Shown piece by piece: positions 1-7,900 of a stretch of DNA of 37,058 nucleotides. Below the pieces are notes generated by a model. That model was given only the letters and a program-made list of their open reading frames with translations, ran no database searches and was not told the DNA's origin. The position numbers and the translations under genes were made by a program. Each line of letters begins with the position of its first letter. The first letter of the stretch is position 1. The stretch is from the NCBI RefSeq assembly GCF_000282635.1, contig NZ_AKIW01000096.1, positions 1 to 37,058 on the forward strand, in the 5' to 3' direction. This stretch comes from Variovorax sp. CF313. Lineage in GTDB: Bacteria; Pseudomonadota; Gammaproteobacteria; Burkholderiales; Burkholderiaceae_C.

Positions 1-87
1 CCGGCTTTGCCGGGCCGCTGGTGGTGCCCCCGGTAGGGGGAAGGCGTAGCGACACGAAGTGCGCGAAGCCTGGGGGCGAGCCTATTT
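1..87 (-). repeat. Dispersed 3'-end repeat, copy 1 (after ugpE)
   Basis: Read on the minus strand, this element starts AAATAGGCTCGCC and ends at CCGGCAAAGCCGG. It matches 11618-11706 and 37011-37058 closely. It contains three small inverted repeats: CAC/GTG around TTC, CCCCC/GGGGG around TACC, and CCGGC/GCCGG around AAA. The TAG stop codon of ugpE (82-84) lies inside the element. It may extend beyond the left edge. Confidence 0.85.
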
Positions 88-933
88 CTCTGTATCAACA
101 AGGCCCTTGACGAACCACTTTTGCATCAGCACAACCACCAGCGCGGGCGGCAGCATGGCGAGGATGGCGGTGGCCATCACGACGTTCCATTCGTTCTGGC
201 CGTCACCACCGGCGATGAGCCGCTTGATGCCGACCACGATCGGGTACATGTCCTCGTTGGTGACCGCCAGCAGCGGCCACAGGTACTGGTTCCAGCCGTA
301 GATGAACTGGATCACGAAGAGCGCGGCAATGCTGGTCTTCGACAGCGGCAGCAGCACGTCGAAGAAGAAGCGCATCGGGCTCGCGCCATCCATTCGCGAT
401 GCCTCGGTGAGTTCCTCGGGCACGGTCAGGAAGAATTGGCGGAACAGGAAGGTGGCCGTGGCCGACGCGATCAGCGGCACCGTGAGGCCCGCGTAGCTGT
501 TCAGCATGCTCAGGTCCGACAGCACCTTGTAGGTGGGCAGGATGCGCACTTCCACCGGCAGCATCAGTGTCACGAAGATCGCCCAGAAGCAGATCTTCTT
601 GAAGGGGAAGCGGAAGTAGACGATGGCGAAGGCTGACAGCAGCGAGATGGCGATCTTGCCGATGGCGATGACCAGTGCCGTCACCAGGCTGACCCACATC
701 ATGTGGGCCACCGGGGCGTTGGAGCCTGCGCTGCTCGCGCGGCCGAAGAGCGCGCCCTTGTAGCTGTCGAGCATGTTCGAGCCCGGCAGCAGCGGCATCG
801 GCCGCTGCACGATTTCCTGTGCGGTGTGGGTGGACGCCACGAAGGCGAGGTAGATGGGGAAGGCGACGATCAGGACGCCGAGGATCATCACCACGTGGGC
901 CAGGACGCCCTGAGTGCTTCTTCTTTCAACCAT
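82..933 (-). CDS. ugpE: Glycerol-3-phosphate ABC transporter permease UgpE
   Basis: This is a 283-residue inner-membrane permease of the MalG type, one of the two channel subunits of the UgpBAEC importer for sn-glycerol-3-phosphate and glycerophosphodiesters. A first membrane segment spans about residues 12-32, and several more hydrophobic segments follow. The ATPase-docking EAA loop is visible as LTEASRMDGASPMRFFF. The length equals that usual for UgpE. The start is one base after the ugpA stop, so the two are probably translationally coupled. The gene order ugpB-ugpA-ugpE is the classical one, and ugpC would be expected to the left of the window. The stop codon TAG is embedded in the dispersed repeat. 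The exact substrate is inferred from family and gene order. Confidence 0.93.
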   Translation of the reverse strand: MVERRSTQGVLAHVVMILGVLIVAFPIYLAFVASTHTAQEIVQRPMPLLPGSNMLDSYKGALFGRASSAGSNAPVAHMMWVSLVTALVIAIGKIAISLLSAFAIVYFRFPFKKICFWAIFVTLMLPVEVRILPTYKVLSDLSMLNSYAGLTVPLIASATATFLFRQFFLTVPEELTEASRMDGASPMRFFFDVLLPLSKTSIAALFVIQFIYGWNQYLWPLLAVTNEDMYPIVVGIKRLIAGGDGQNEWNVVMATAILAMLPPALVVVLMQKWFVKGLVDTEK

Positions 934-934
934 G

Positions 935-1816
935 TCAGTACTGCACCTTTTTCTCGACGTAGCGGAATTGCACGATGGTGAGCGCGATCACGATCACCAT
1001 CAGCACGACCGACTGCGCGGCCGAGCCACCCAGGTCCAGCGCCTTGAAGCCGTCGTGATAGACCTTGTAGACGAGGATTTCCGTGTCCTTGCCCGGACCG
1101 CCTTCGGTGGCCGCGTGAACGATGGCGAAGGTGTCGAAGAACGCGTAGACCACGTTCATCACCAGCAGGAAGAAGGTGGTGGGAGACAGCAGCGGGAACT
1201 GCACCGTCCAGAAGCGGCGCCATGGGCGCGCGCCGTCGATGGCCGCCGCCTCGATCAGCGACTTGGGAATGGACTGCAGGCCAGCCAGGAAGAACAGGAA
1301 GTTGTACGAGATCTGCTTCCACACCGCGGCCATCACGATCAGCGTCATCGCGTGCTTTGAATTGAGCAGGTGGTTCCAGTCGATGCCGATCTTGCCGAGC
1401 GCATAGGCGACCACGCCCAGCGAAGGGGAGAACATGAAGACCCAGAGCACGGCTGCCACGGCGGGCGCCACGGCGTAGGGCAGGATCAGCATGGTCTTGT
1501 AGAACATGCCCCCGCTCACGATGCGATCGGCAAAGACGGCCAGCGTCAGCGACAGGCTCAGGCCGATGGTGGCCACCAGCACCGAGAAGACGGCGGTGGT
1601 CTTGAACGACTCGCCATAGGCCGGGTCGTGGAACAGGTCCTTGAAGTTCTGCAGCCCGACGAAGTCGACGGATGTGCCGAATGCGTCCTGCTGCTGCATC
1701 GATTGCAGGATGGCTTGTGCCGCCGGCCAGAAGAAAAACACGAGGATCACCGCCATCTGCGGTGCCAGCAGCAGCCAGGGCAACCAGCCCGAGCGAAAGA
1801 AAACGCGTTTTTCCAT
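935..1816 (-). CDS. ugpA: Glycerol-3-phosphate ABC transporter permease UgpA
   Basis: This is a 293-residue MalF-type permease that pairs with UgpE to form the membrane channel of the glycerol-3-phosphate importer. The N-terminus carries positive charges followed by a membrane segment at about residues 13-33. Five more hydrophobic segments follow, and the EAA loop LIEAAAIDGARPWRRFW lies in the C-terminal half. The length matches E. coli UgpA (295). It lies 101 bp downstream of ugpB. That gap holds a strong hairpin with a T run (1830-1881), so ugpA and ugpE are probably transcribed at a lower level than ugpB. It ends one base before the ugpE start. Confidence 0.94.
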   Translation of the reverse strand: MEKRVFFRSGWLPWLLLAPQMAVILVFFFWPAAQAILQSMQQQDAFGTSVDFVGLQNFKDLFHDPAYGESFKTTAVFSVLVATIGLSLSLTLAVFADRIVSGGMFYKTMLILPYAVAPAVAAVLWVFMFSPSLGVVAYALGKIGIDWNHLLNSKHAMTLIVMAAVWKQISYNFLFFLAGLQSIPKSLIEAAAIDGARPWRRFWTVQFPLLSPTTFFLLVMNVVYAFFDTFAIVHAATEGGPGKDTEILVYKVYHDGFKALDLGGSAAQSVVLMVIVIALTIVQFRYVEKKVQY

Positions 1817-1829
1817 GAACCCTCTACAT

Positions 1830-1881
1830 AAAAAATCCCGCCCGGCCCGCTCTTGCGCAAGAGCGGACGGGGGCGGGCGAT
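1830..1881 (-). terminator. Hairpin plus T-run between ugpB and ugpA (attenuator)
   Basis: A perfect 20-bp palindrome (CCGCTCTTGCGCAAGAGCGG, 1847-1866) is flanked by further complementary C-rich and G-rich arms. On the minus strand it is followed by six T residues (A run at 1830-1835). This is the form of an intrinsic terminator read in the direction of ugpB transcription. Because ugpA lies immediately downstream, it probably acts as a partial terminator that sets subunit ratios. Confidence 0.75.
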
Positions 1882-1886
1882 GTTAG

Positions 1887-1907
1887 CCGGACACGCGAGG
1901 GGTCCGG
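1887..1907 (-). other. Small hairpin just after the ugpB stop
   Basis: The inverted repeat CCGGAC/GTCCGG with a 9-base loop starts 10 bases downstream of the ugpB stop codon and precedes the larger terminator hairpin. It has no T run of its own. A role in protecting the 3' end of the ugpB mRNA is plausible but inferred. Confidence 0.5.
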
Positions 1908-1917
1908 TTGTCGATCG

Positions 1918-3231
1918 TCAGCTCTTGTTGGCCTTCTGGAAGCGTTCCAGCTGCTCGTTGCCGCGGGTCACGATGGCGTCGAGGGCTTCCTTGGCGGTTT
2001 TCTTGCCGTTCCAGACCTGTTCGAGCTCTTCGTCCTCGATGGCGCGGATCTGCACGTAGTTGCCCAGGCGGATGCCGCGGCTCTTGTCGGTGACCTTGCG
2101 GATCATCTGTGTCACGGCCACGTCGGTGCCGGGGTTCTGCTTGTAGAAGCCCGAGTCCTCGGTGAGCTTGTACGAGGCCATGGTCACGGGCAGGTAGCCC
2201 GTGCGCTTGTGGCTGGCGGACTGCACTTCAGGCGTCGAGATGAAGCTGAAGAACTTGGCCACGCCCTTGTACTCGGCCGGTTTCTTGCCCGACATGACCC
2301 ACAGGCTGGCGCCGCCGATCACGGTGTTCTGCGGTGCGCCCGGCACGTCCGGGTAGTAGGGCAGGGGCGCCAGGCCGTAGGCGAACTTGGCGTTCTTCGC
2401 CACGTTGCCATAGAAGCCCGAGGACGTGTTGATCATGGCGCACTCGCCCGAGACGAACGAGGCTTCAGGCACGTTGCCGCGGCCCTTGTAGATGAACAGG
2501 CCCTGCTTGGCCATGCTGGCCAGGTTCTCGATGTGGCGCTGGTGCAGCGGCGAGTTCACCTTCAGGCGCGCGTCCAGGCCCTGCAGGCCGTTGGACTTGC
2601 TCGCGAACTCCACGTTGTGCCAGGCCGAGAAGCTCTCGACCTGCGTCCAGTTCTGCCAGGCCGTGGTGAACGGGCACTTGTGGCCGCTGGCCTTGAGCTT
2701 GGCGGCGGCGGCGACCACTTCGGGCCAGGTCGACGGCGCCTTGTCGGTGGGCAGGCCGGCGGCCTTGAAGGCGTCCTTGTTGAAATAGAAGATGGTGGTC
2801 GAGCTGTTGAAGGGGAAGCTCAGCATCTGGCCATTGGGGGCGGTGTAGTAGCCGGCCACGGCGGGGATGTAGGCGGCCGGGTCGAACTTCTCGCCCGCGT
2901 CCTTCATGACCTGGCCGACCGGCACGATCGCGCCCTTGCTGGCCATCATGGTGGCGGTGCCCACTTCGAAAACCTGCAGGATGTGCGGTGCGTTGCCGGC
3001 GCGGAAGGCCGCGATGGACGCCGTCATCGATTCGTCGTACGTGCCCTTGAAGGTCGGCACGACCTTGTATTCCTTCTGGCTCTCGTTGAACTGCTTGGCC
3101 AGGTCGTTGACCCATTCGTTGTTGACGGCGGTCATCGAGTGCCACCACTGGATCTCGGTCTGGGCCTGCGCCACGTTGAACAGCGTGGTGGCGGCCAACG
3201 CCGATGCCAGCGCGAGCGTCTTGAATCGCAT
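1918..3231 (-). CDS. ugpB: Glycerol-3-phosphate ABC transporter substrate-binding protein UgpB
   Basis: This is a 437-residue periplasmic solute-binding protein of extracellular binding family 1. It captures glycerol-3-phosphate and delivers it to UgpAE. A Sec signal peptide with cleavage after about residue 23 (NVAQA/QTEIQ) is evident, followed by the IQWWHSM start typical of UgpB. The length matches E. coli UgpB (438). The start is supported by an AGGAG sequence six bases upstream. It is the first gene of the ugp operon and diverges from serA. Two hairpins follow it. A -10-like hexamer and a tandem element of 11-bp period lie upstream (3265-3299) and suggest phosphate-type control, though this is only inferred. 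Confidence 0.95.
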   Translation of the reverse strand: MRFKTLALASALAATTLFNVAQAQTEIQWWHSMTAVNNEWVNDLAKQFNESQKEYKVVPTFKGTYDESMTASIAAFRAGNAPHILQVFEVGTATMMASKGAIVPVGQVMKDAGEKFDPAAYIPAVAGYYTAPNGQMLSFPFNSSTTIFYFNKDAFKAAGLPTDKAPSTWPEVVAAAAKLKASGHKCPFTTAWQNWTQVESFSAWHNVEFASKSNGLQGLDARLKVNSPLHQRHIENLASMAKQGLFIYKGRGNVPEASFVSGECAMINTSSGFYGNVAKNAKFAYGLAPLPYYPDVPGAPQNTVIGGASLWVMSGKKPAEYKGVAKFFSFISTPEVQSASHKRTGYLPVTMASYKLTEDSGFYKQNPGTDVAVTQMIRKVTDKSRGIRLGNYVQIRAIEDEELEQVWNGKKTAKEALDAIVTRGNEQLERFQKANKS

Positions 3232-3264
3232 GAAGACTCCTGAAGGGGAAAATGGAAAGCGCGG

Positions 3265-3299
3265 ATGCTAGGGCATGTGCATGACACAGCCGCGTCACA
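3265..3299 (-). promoter_or_regulatory. Candidate ugpB promoter with tandem 11-bp-period element
   Basis: Minus strand: a TAGCAT hexamer (3265-3270) is preceded, twelve bases upstream, by TGTGAC (3294-3299) and TGTGTC (3283-3288) spaced exactly 11 bp apart. Pho boxes are tandem seven-base repeats with 11-bp period that replace the -35 box, and ugp is PhoB-regulated in E. coli. The match to the CTGTCAT consensus is partial, about four of seven in each half. Confidence 0.3.
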
Positions 3300-3395
3300 T
3301 TGGCGCACGGAGCGCTGCTTTCTTCCAATCAGGGAAACCCCTTTGGCCTCATGCCCGGCGCGGGCGACAACCCTGCATGCTGCGCTGCACCATGC

Positions 3396-3401
3396 TAGCA
3401 T
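3396..3401 (+). promoter_or_regulatory. Candidate -10 box for serA
   Basis: TAGCAT lies 58 bases upstream of the chosen serA start, with CTGCAT (3373-3378) 17 bases before it as a weak -35 candidate. The support is sequence resemblance only. Confidence 0.25.
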
Positions 3402-3459
3402 CGCCCTCCCTTTTTCTGGCCTAGCTTGTCGCCATGGCCGGGGCTTCCGCGAGACCGCC

Positions 3460-4692
3460 ATGAGCAGCAAAACCTCCCTCGACAAAAGCAGGATCAAGTT
3501 CCTCTTGCTCGAAGGCATCCACCCCTCGGCCGTGGAGGTGCTGCGCGCCGCCGGCTACACCAACATCGAGTCGCTGCCGGGCGCACTGCCCGACGCCGAA
3601 CTCAAGGCCAAGATCGCCGATGTCCACTTCCTGGGCATCCGTTCGCGCACCCAGCTGACGGCCGAGGTGTTCGCAGCCGCCCACAAGCTGGTGGCCGCCG
3701 GGTGCTTCTGCATCGGCACCAACCAGGTCGACCTCGAGGCGGCGCGCGAGCACGGCGTGGCCGTTTTCAATGCCCCTTACTCCAATACCCGCTCGGTGGC
3801 CGAGCTGGTGCTGGCCGAAGCCATCCTGCTGCTGCGCGGAGTGCCCGAAAAGAGCGCGGTGGCGCACCGCGGCGGCTGGCTCAAGTCGGCCGACAACGCG
3901 TTCGAGATCCGCGGCAAGACGCTGGGCATCGTGGGCTACGGCTCGATCGGCGCGCAGCTGTCGGTGCTGGCCGAGGCGCTGGGCATGCATGTGGCCTTCT
4001 TCGACGTGGTCACCAAGCTGCCGCTGGGCAATGCGCGCCAAGTGCGCGAGCTGCACCAGCTGCTGGCGCAGAGCGACATCGTGACGCTGCACGTGCCCGA
4101 GACCCAGGCCACGCAGTGGATGATCGGCGCGGCCGAGATCGCCGCGATGAAGCCGGGCGCCATCCTGCTGAACGCCTCGCGCGGCACGGTGGTCGAGATC
4201 GAGCCGCTGGCCGAGGCCCTGCAGAGCAAGAAGCTGCTGGGCGCCGCCATCGACGTGTTTCCGGTGGAGCCGCGCACCAACAAGGACGAGTTCCTGTCGC
4301 CGCTGCGGGGCCTGGACAACGTGATCCTGACGCCGCACATCGGCGGATCGACGATGGAGGCCCAGGCCAACATCGGGCTGGAAGTGGCCGAGAAGCTGGT
4401 CAAGTACAGCGACAACGGCACCTCGACTTCTTCGGTCAACTTTCCGGAGGTGGCGCTGCCGGCGCACCCGGGCAAGCACCGCCTGCTGCACGTCCACCGC
4501 AACGTGCCGGGCGTGCTGTCCGAGATCAACAAGATCTTCTCGGACAACAACATCAACATCTCCTCGCAGTTCCTGCAGACGAACGAGAAGATCGGCTACG
4601 TGGTGATGGACATCGACGCGGCTTCTTCCGACCTGGCGCTGGAGAAGCTGGCGAAGGTGAGCGGGACGATCCGCAGCCGCGTGCTGTTCTGA
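3460..4692 (+). CDS. serA: D-3-phosphoglycerate dehydrogenase
   Basis: This 410-residue enzyme catalyses the first step of serine synthesis, NAD-dependent oxidation of 3-phosphoglycerate to 3-phosphohydroxypyruvate. It has the same length as E. coli SerA. Reading from the start, IKFLLLEGIH opens the substrate domain. The nucleotide-binding motif GIVGYGSIG lies at about residues 155-163, and NASRGTVV and TPHIGGST follow in the usual places. A C-terminal ACT-like domain (about 338-410) begins HRLLHVHRNVPGVL; in E. coli this domain binds the feedback inhibitor serine. An upstream in-frame extension back to 3265 exists, but it resembles no SerA sequence, so the ATG at 3460 was chosen. A hairpin repeat follows the gene. 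Confidence 0.96.
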   Translation: MSSKTSLDKSRIKFLLLEGIHPSAVEVLRAAGYTNIESLPGALPDAELKAKIADVHFLGIRSRTQLTAEVFAAAHKLVAAGCFCIGTNQVDLEAAREHGVAVFNAPYSNTRSVAELVLAEAILLLRGVPEKSAVAHRGGWLKSADNAFEIRGKTLGIVGYGSIGAQLSVLAEALGMHVAFFDVVTKLPLGNARQVRELHQLLAQSDIVTLHVPETQATQWMIGAAEIAAMKPGAILLNASRGTVVEIEPLAEALQSKKLLGAAIDVFPVEPRTNKDEFLSPLRGLDNVILTPHIGGSTMEAQANIGLEVAEKLVKYSDNGTSTSSVNFPEVALPAHPGKHRLLHVHRNVPGVLSEINKIFSDNNINISSQFLQTNEKIGYVVMDIDAASSDLALEKLAKVSGTIRSRVLF

Positions 4693-4757
4693 TTTGGGTT
4701 TCCCCGGGTACGGCGCTGGGTGCTGTGCCCCTTTCCTTGGAGCCCGCTCCCGGTTTT

Positions 4758-4800
4758 GCTCCCTCTCCCTCCAGAGGAGGGTTGGGGTGAGGGCAGCGGC
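4758..4800 (+). repeat. Intergenic hairpin repeat after serA
   Basis: The segment reads CCCTCTCCCTCCAGAGGAGG followed by GTTGGGGTGAGGGCA. It holds a perfect stem CCCTCC/GGAGGG around AGA (4767-4781). Elements of this form (CCCTCACCCCAACCCTCTCC on the other strand) are, from memory, widespread between genes in Burkholderiales and related bacteria. Only this copy is present in the window. Confidence 0.6.
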
Positions 4801-4906
4801 ATCAAAGCCACGACAGGCGTCCGGTATGCGGTACGGCCCAGCCCGCGCGACGCCCCTGGCACAAGGACAACGCCGGGACCCCAAGGCAAGACCCCAAGCC
4901 CTGCCT

Positions 4907-4912
4907 TAAAAT
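4907..4912 (+). promoter_or_regulatory. Candidate -10 box for the DUF3683 oxidoreductase gene
   Basis: TAAAAT lies 50 bases upstream of the ATG at 4963 in a locally AT-richer stretch. No convincing -35 box was seen. Confidence 0.3.
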
Positions 4913-4962
4913 CATCCCCCCGGCTACATGGGCGCGCAGCGCCTGGCCAAGGGCCCCACCCG

Positions 4963-7900
4963 ATGAATGCTCCGACCGCGTTGAATACGCTGTTGTCACA
5001 GGCCGCAGAGCCCGTACGACTGCGCGAGATCCCGTACAACTACACCAGCTTCTCCGACCGAGAGATCGTGATTCGCCTGCTGGGCGAGCGCGGCTGGGAA
5101 CTGCTCCAGACCCTGCGCGCCGAGCGCCGCACCGGCCGATCGGCGCGCATGCTCTACGAAGTGCTCGGCGACATCTGGGTCGTCCAGCGCAACCCTTACC
5201 TCGTCGACGACCTGCTCGACAACCCGCGCCGCCGCGGCCAGCTGGTCGATGCCCTGCGGCACCGCCTGGCCGAGGTGCAGAAGCGCCGCACTCCCGACAG
5301 CGACCTGCCGCGCGACCAGCTCGTGGGCGAGCTCACCGGCCTCGTGGGCGAGGCGGTGGCCGCGTTCGACACCAAGTTCCGCGAGGTCGCCGCCCTGCGC
5401 CGCAAGGCCACGCGCGCGCTGCGCAGGCTCACGGCCAAGGACAACATCAAGTTCGACGGCCTGTCGCGCGTCTCGCACGTGACCGACGCCACCGACTGGC
5501 GCGTGGAGTACCCGTTCGTGGTGCTGTGCCCCGACACCGAGGCCGAGATGGCGCTGCTGGTGAAGGGCTGCATCGAGCTGGGCCTGACCATCATCCCGCG
5601 CGGCGGCGGCACCGGCTACACCGGCGGCGCCATCCCGCTGACATGGAAGAGCGTGGTCATCAACACCGAGAAGCTCGAGGCGATGACCGAGGTCGAACAC
5701 GTCTCGCTGCCCGGCCTCGAAGCCCAGGTGCCCACCATCTGGACCGAAGCCGGTGTGGTCACCCAGCGGGTGGCCGATGCGGCCGAGCGCGCGGGCTTCG
5801 TGTTCGCCGTCGATCCGACCTCGGCCGAGGCCTCGTGCGTCGGTGGCAACGTCGCCATGAACGCCGGCGGCAAGAAGGCCGTGCTCTGGGGCACCGCGCT
5901 CGACAACCTCGCCTCGTGGCGCATGGTGACGCCGCAGGCCGAATGGCTCGAAGTCACTCGCATCGGCCACAACCTCGGCAAGATCCATGACGCCGAGAGC
6001 GCCGTGTTCGAGCTGCAGTACTACGCGGCCGACGGCAAGACGAAGCTGCGCACCGAGCGCCTCGACATTCCGGGGCGCACCTTCCGCAAGGAGGGCCTCG
6101 GCAAGGACGTGACCGACAAGTTCCTCTCGGGCCTGCCGGGCATCCAGAAGGAGGGCTGCGACGGCCTCATCACCAGCTGCCGCTGGGTGGTGCACAAGAT
6201 GCCCGCGCACACGCGCACCGTGTGCCTGGAGTTCTTTGGCAATGCCAAGGACGCCGTGCCCAGCATCGTCGAGATCAAGGACTTCATGTTCGCCGAGCAG
6301 AAGCGCTCGGGCGTGCTGCTGGCCGGCCTCGAACACCTGGACGACCGCTACCTGAAGGCCGTGGGCTACGCCACTAAGTCGAAGAAGCACGGCGGCCTGC
6401 CGAAGATGGTGCTGTTCGGCGACATCGCCGGCGACGACGCCGATGACGTGGCCCGCGTCACCTCGGAAGTGGTGCGCATCGCCAACTCGCGCAGCGGCGA
6501 AGGCTTCATCGCCATCAGCCCCGAGGCGCGCAAGAAGTTCTGGCTCGACCGCAAGCGCACGGCCGCCATCAGCAAGCACACCAACGCCTTCAAGATCAAC
6601 GAGGACGTGGTGATCCCGCTGCCGCGCATGGCCGAGTACAGCGACGGCATCGAGCGCATCAACATCGAGCTGTCGCTGCAGAACAAGCTCGCGCTCACCG
6701 ACGCGCTCGAAGCCTTCCTGCTGCGCGGCAACCTGCCGCTGGGCAAGACCGACGACGCGCATGAAATCCCGGCGGCCGAGCTGCTCGAAGACCGTGTGGC
6801 GCAGGCCGTCGCGCTGGTGCAGGGCGTGCGCGCGCTCTGGGCCGAATGGCTGCGCGACGTCGACACGCTGTTCCCGCAGCTGCAGGACCACACCCTGCGC
6901 GCCAGCTGGAAGACCCAGCTGCGCCAGCCGCTGCAGGAAATCTTCAGCGGCGTGGAGTTCGCCCCCATCGTTGCCGAATGCGCGGCCATCCACAAGCAGG
7001 TGCTCAAGGGCCGCGTGTGGGTCGCGCTGCACATGCACGCGGGCGACGGCAACGTGCACACCAACATCCCCGTCAACAGCGACAACTACGACATGCTGCA
7101 GACCGCGCATGCCGCGGTGGTGCGCATCATGGCTCTGGCACGCAGCCTCGACGGCGTGATCTCGGGCGAGCACGGTATCGGCATCACCAAGCTCGAATTC
7201 CTGAGCGACGAGGAGCTGCGTCCGTTTACCGAGTACAAGGCCAAAGTCGACCCCGAAGGCCGCTTCAACAAGGGCAAGCTGCTGCGTGCGCCGGCAGGCC
7301 AGGCTCAGACGCTGCACGCAGACCTGACCAACGCCTACACGCCGAGCTTCGGCCTCATGGGGCACGAGTCGTTGATCATGCAGCAGAGCGACATCGGCGC
7401 CATTGCCGACAGCGTGAAGGACTGCCTGCGCTGCGGCAAGTGCAAGCCGGTGTGCGCCACGCACGTGCCGCGCGCCAACCTGCTCTACAGCCCGCGCAAC
7501 AAGATCCTCGCGACCTCGCTGCTGGTGGAGGCCTTCCTCTACGAAGAGCAGACGCGGCGCGGCATCAGCATCAAGCACTGGGAGGAGTTCGAGGACGTGG
7601 CCGACCACTGCACCGTGTGCCACAAGTGCCTCACGCCGTGCCCGGTGAAGATCGATTTCGGCGACGTGTCGATGAACATGCGCAACCTGCTGCGCAAGAT
7701 GGGGCAGAAGAGCTTCCGCCCAGGCAACGCGGCCGCGATGTTCTTCCTCAACGCGACCAATCCGCAGACCATCAAGGCGGTGCGCGCGGGCATGGTGGGC
7801 GTGGGCTTCAAGGCGCAGCGCCTGGCCAACGACCTGCTGCGCGGCCTCGCGAAGAAGCAGACCTCGGCGCCGCCGGCCACGCTCGGCCCGGCACCGGTCA

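Noticed and set aside
3265..3459. Upstream extension of serA to an earlier start
   Set aside because: The added residues resemble no SerA sequence and run through the probable ugpB/serA promoter region; the ATG at 3460 gives the standard 410-residue protein.
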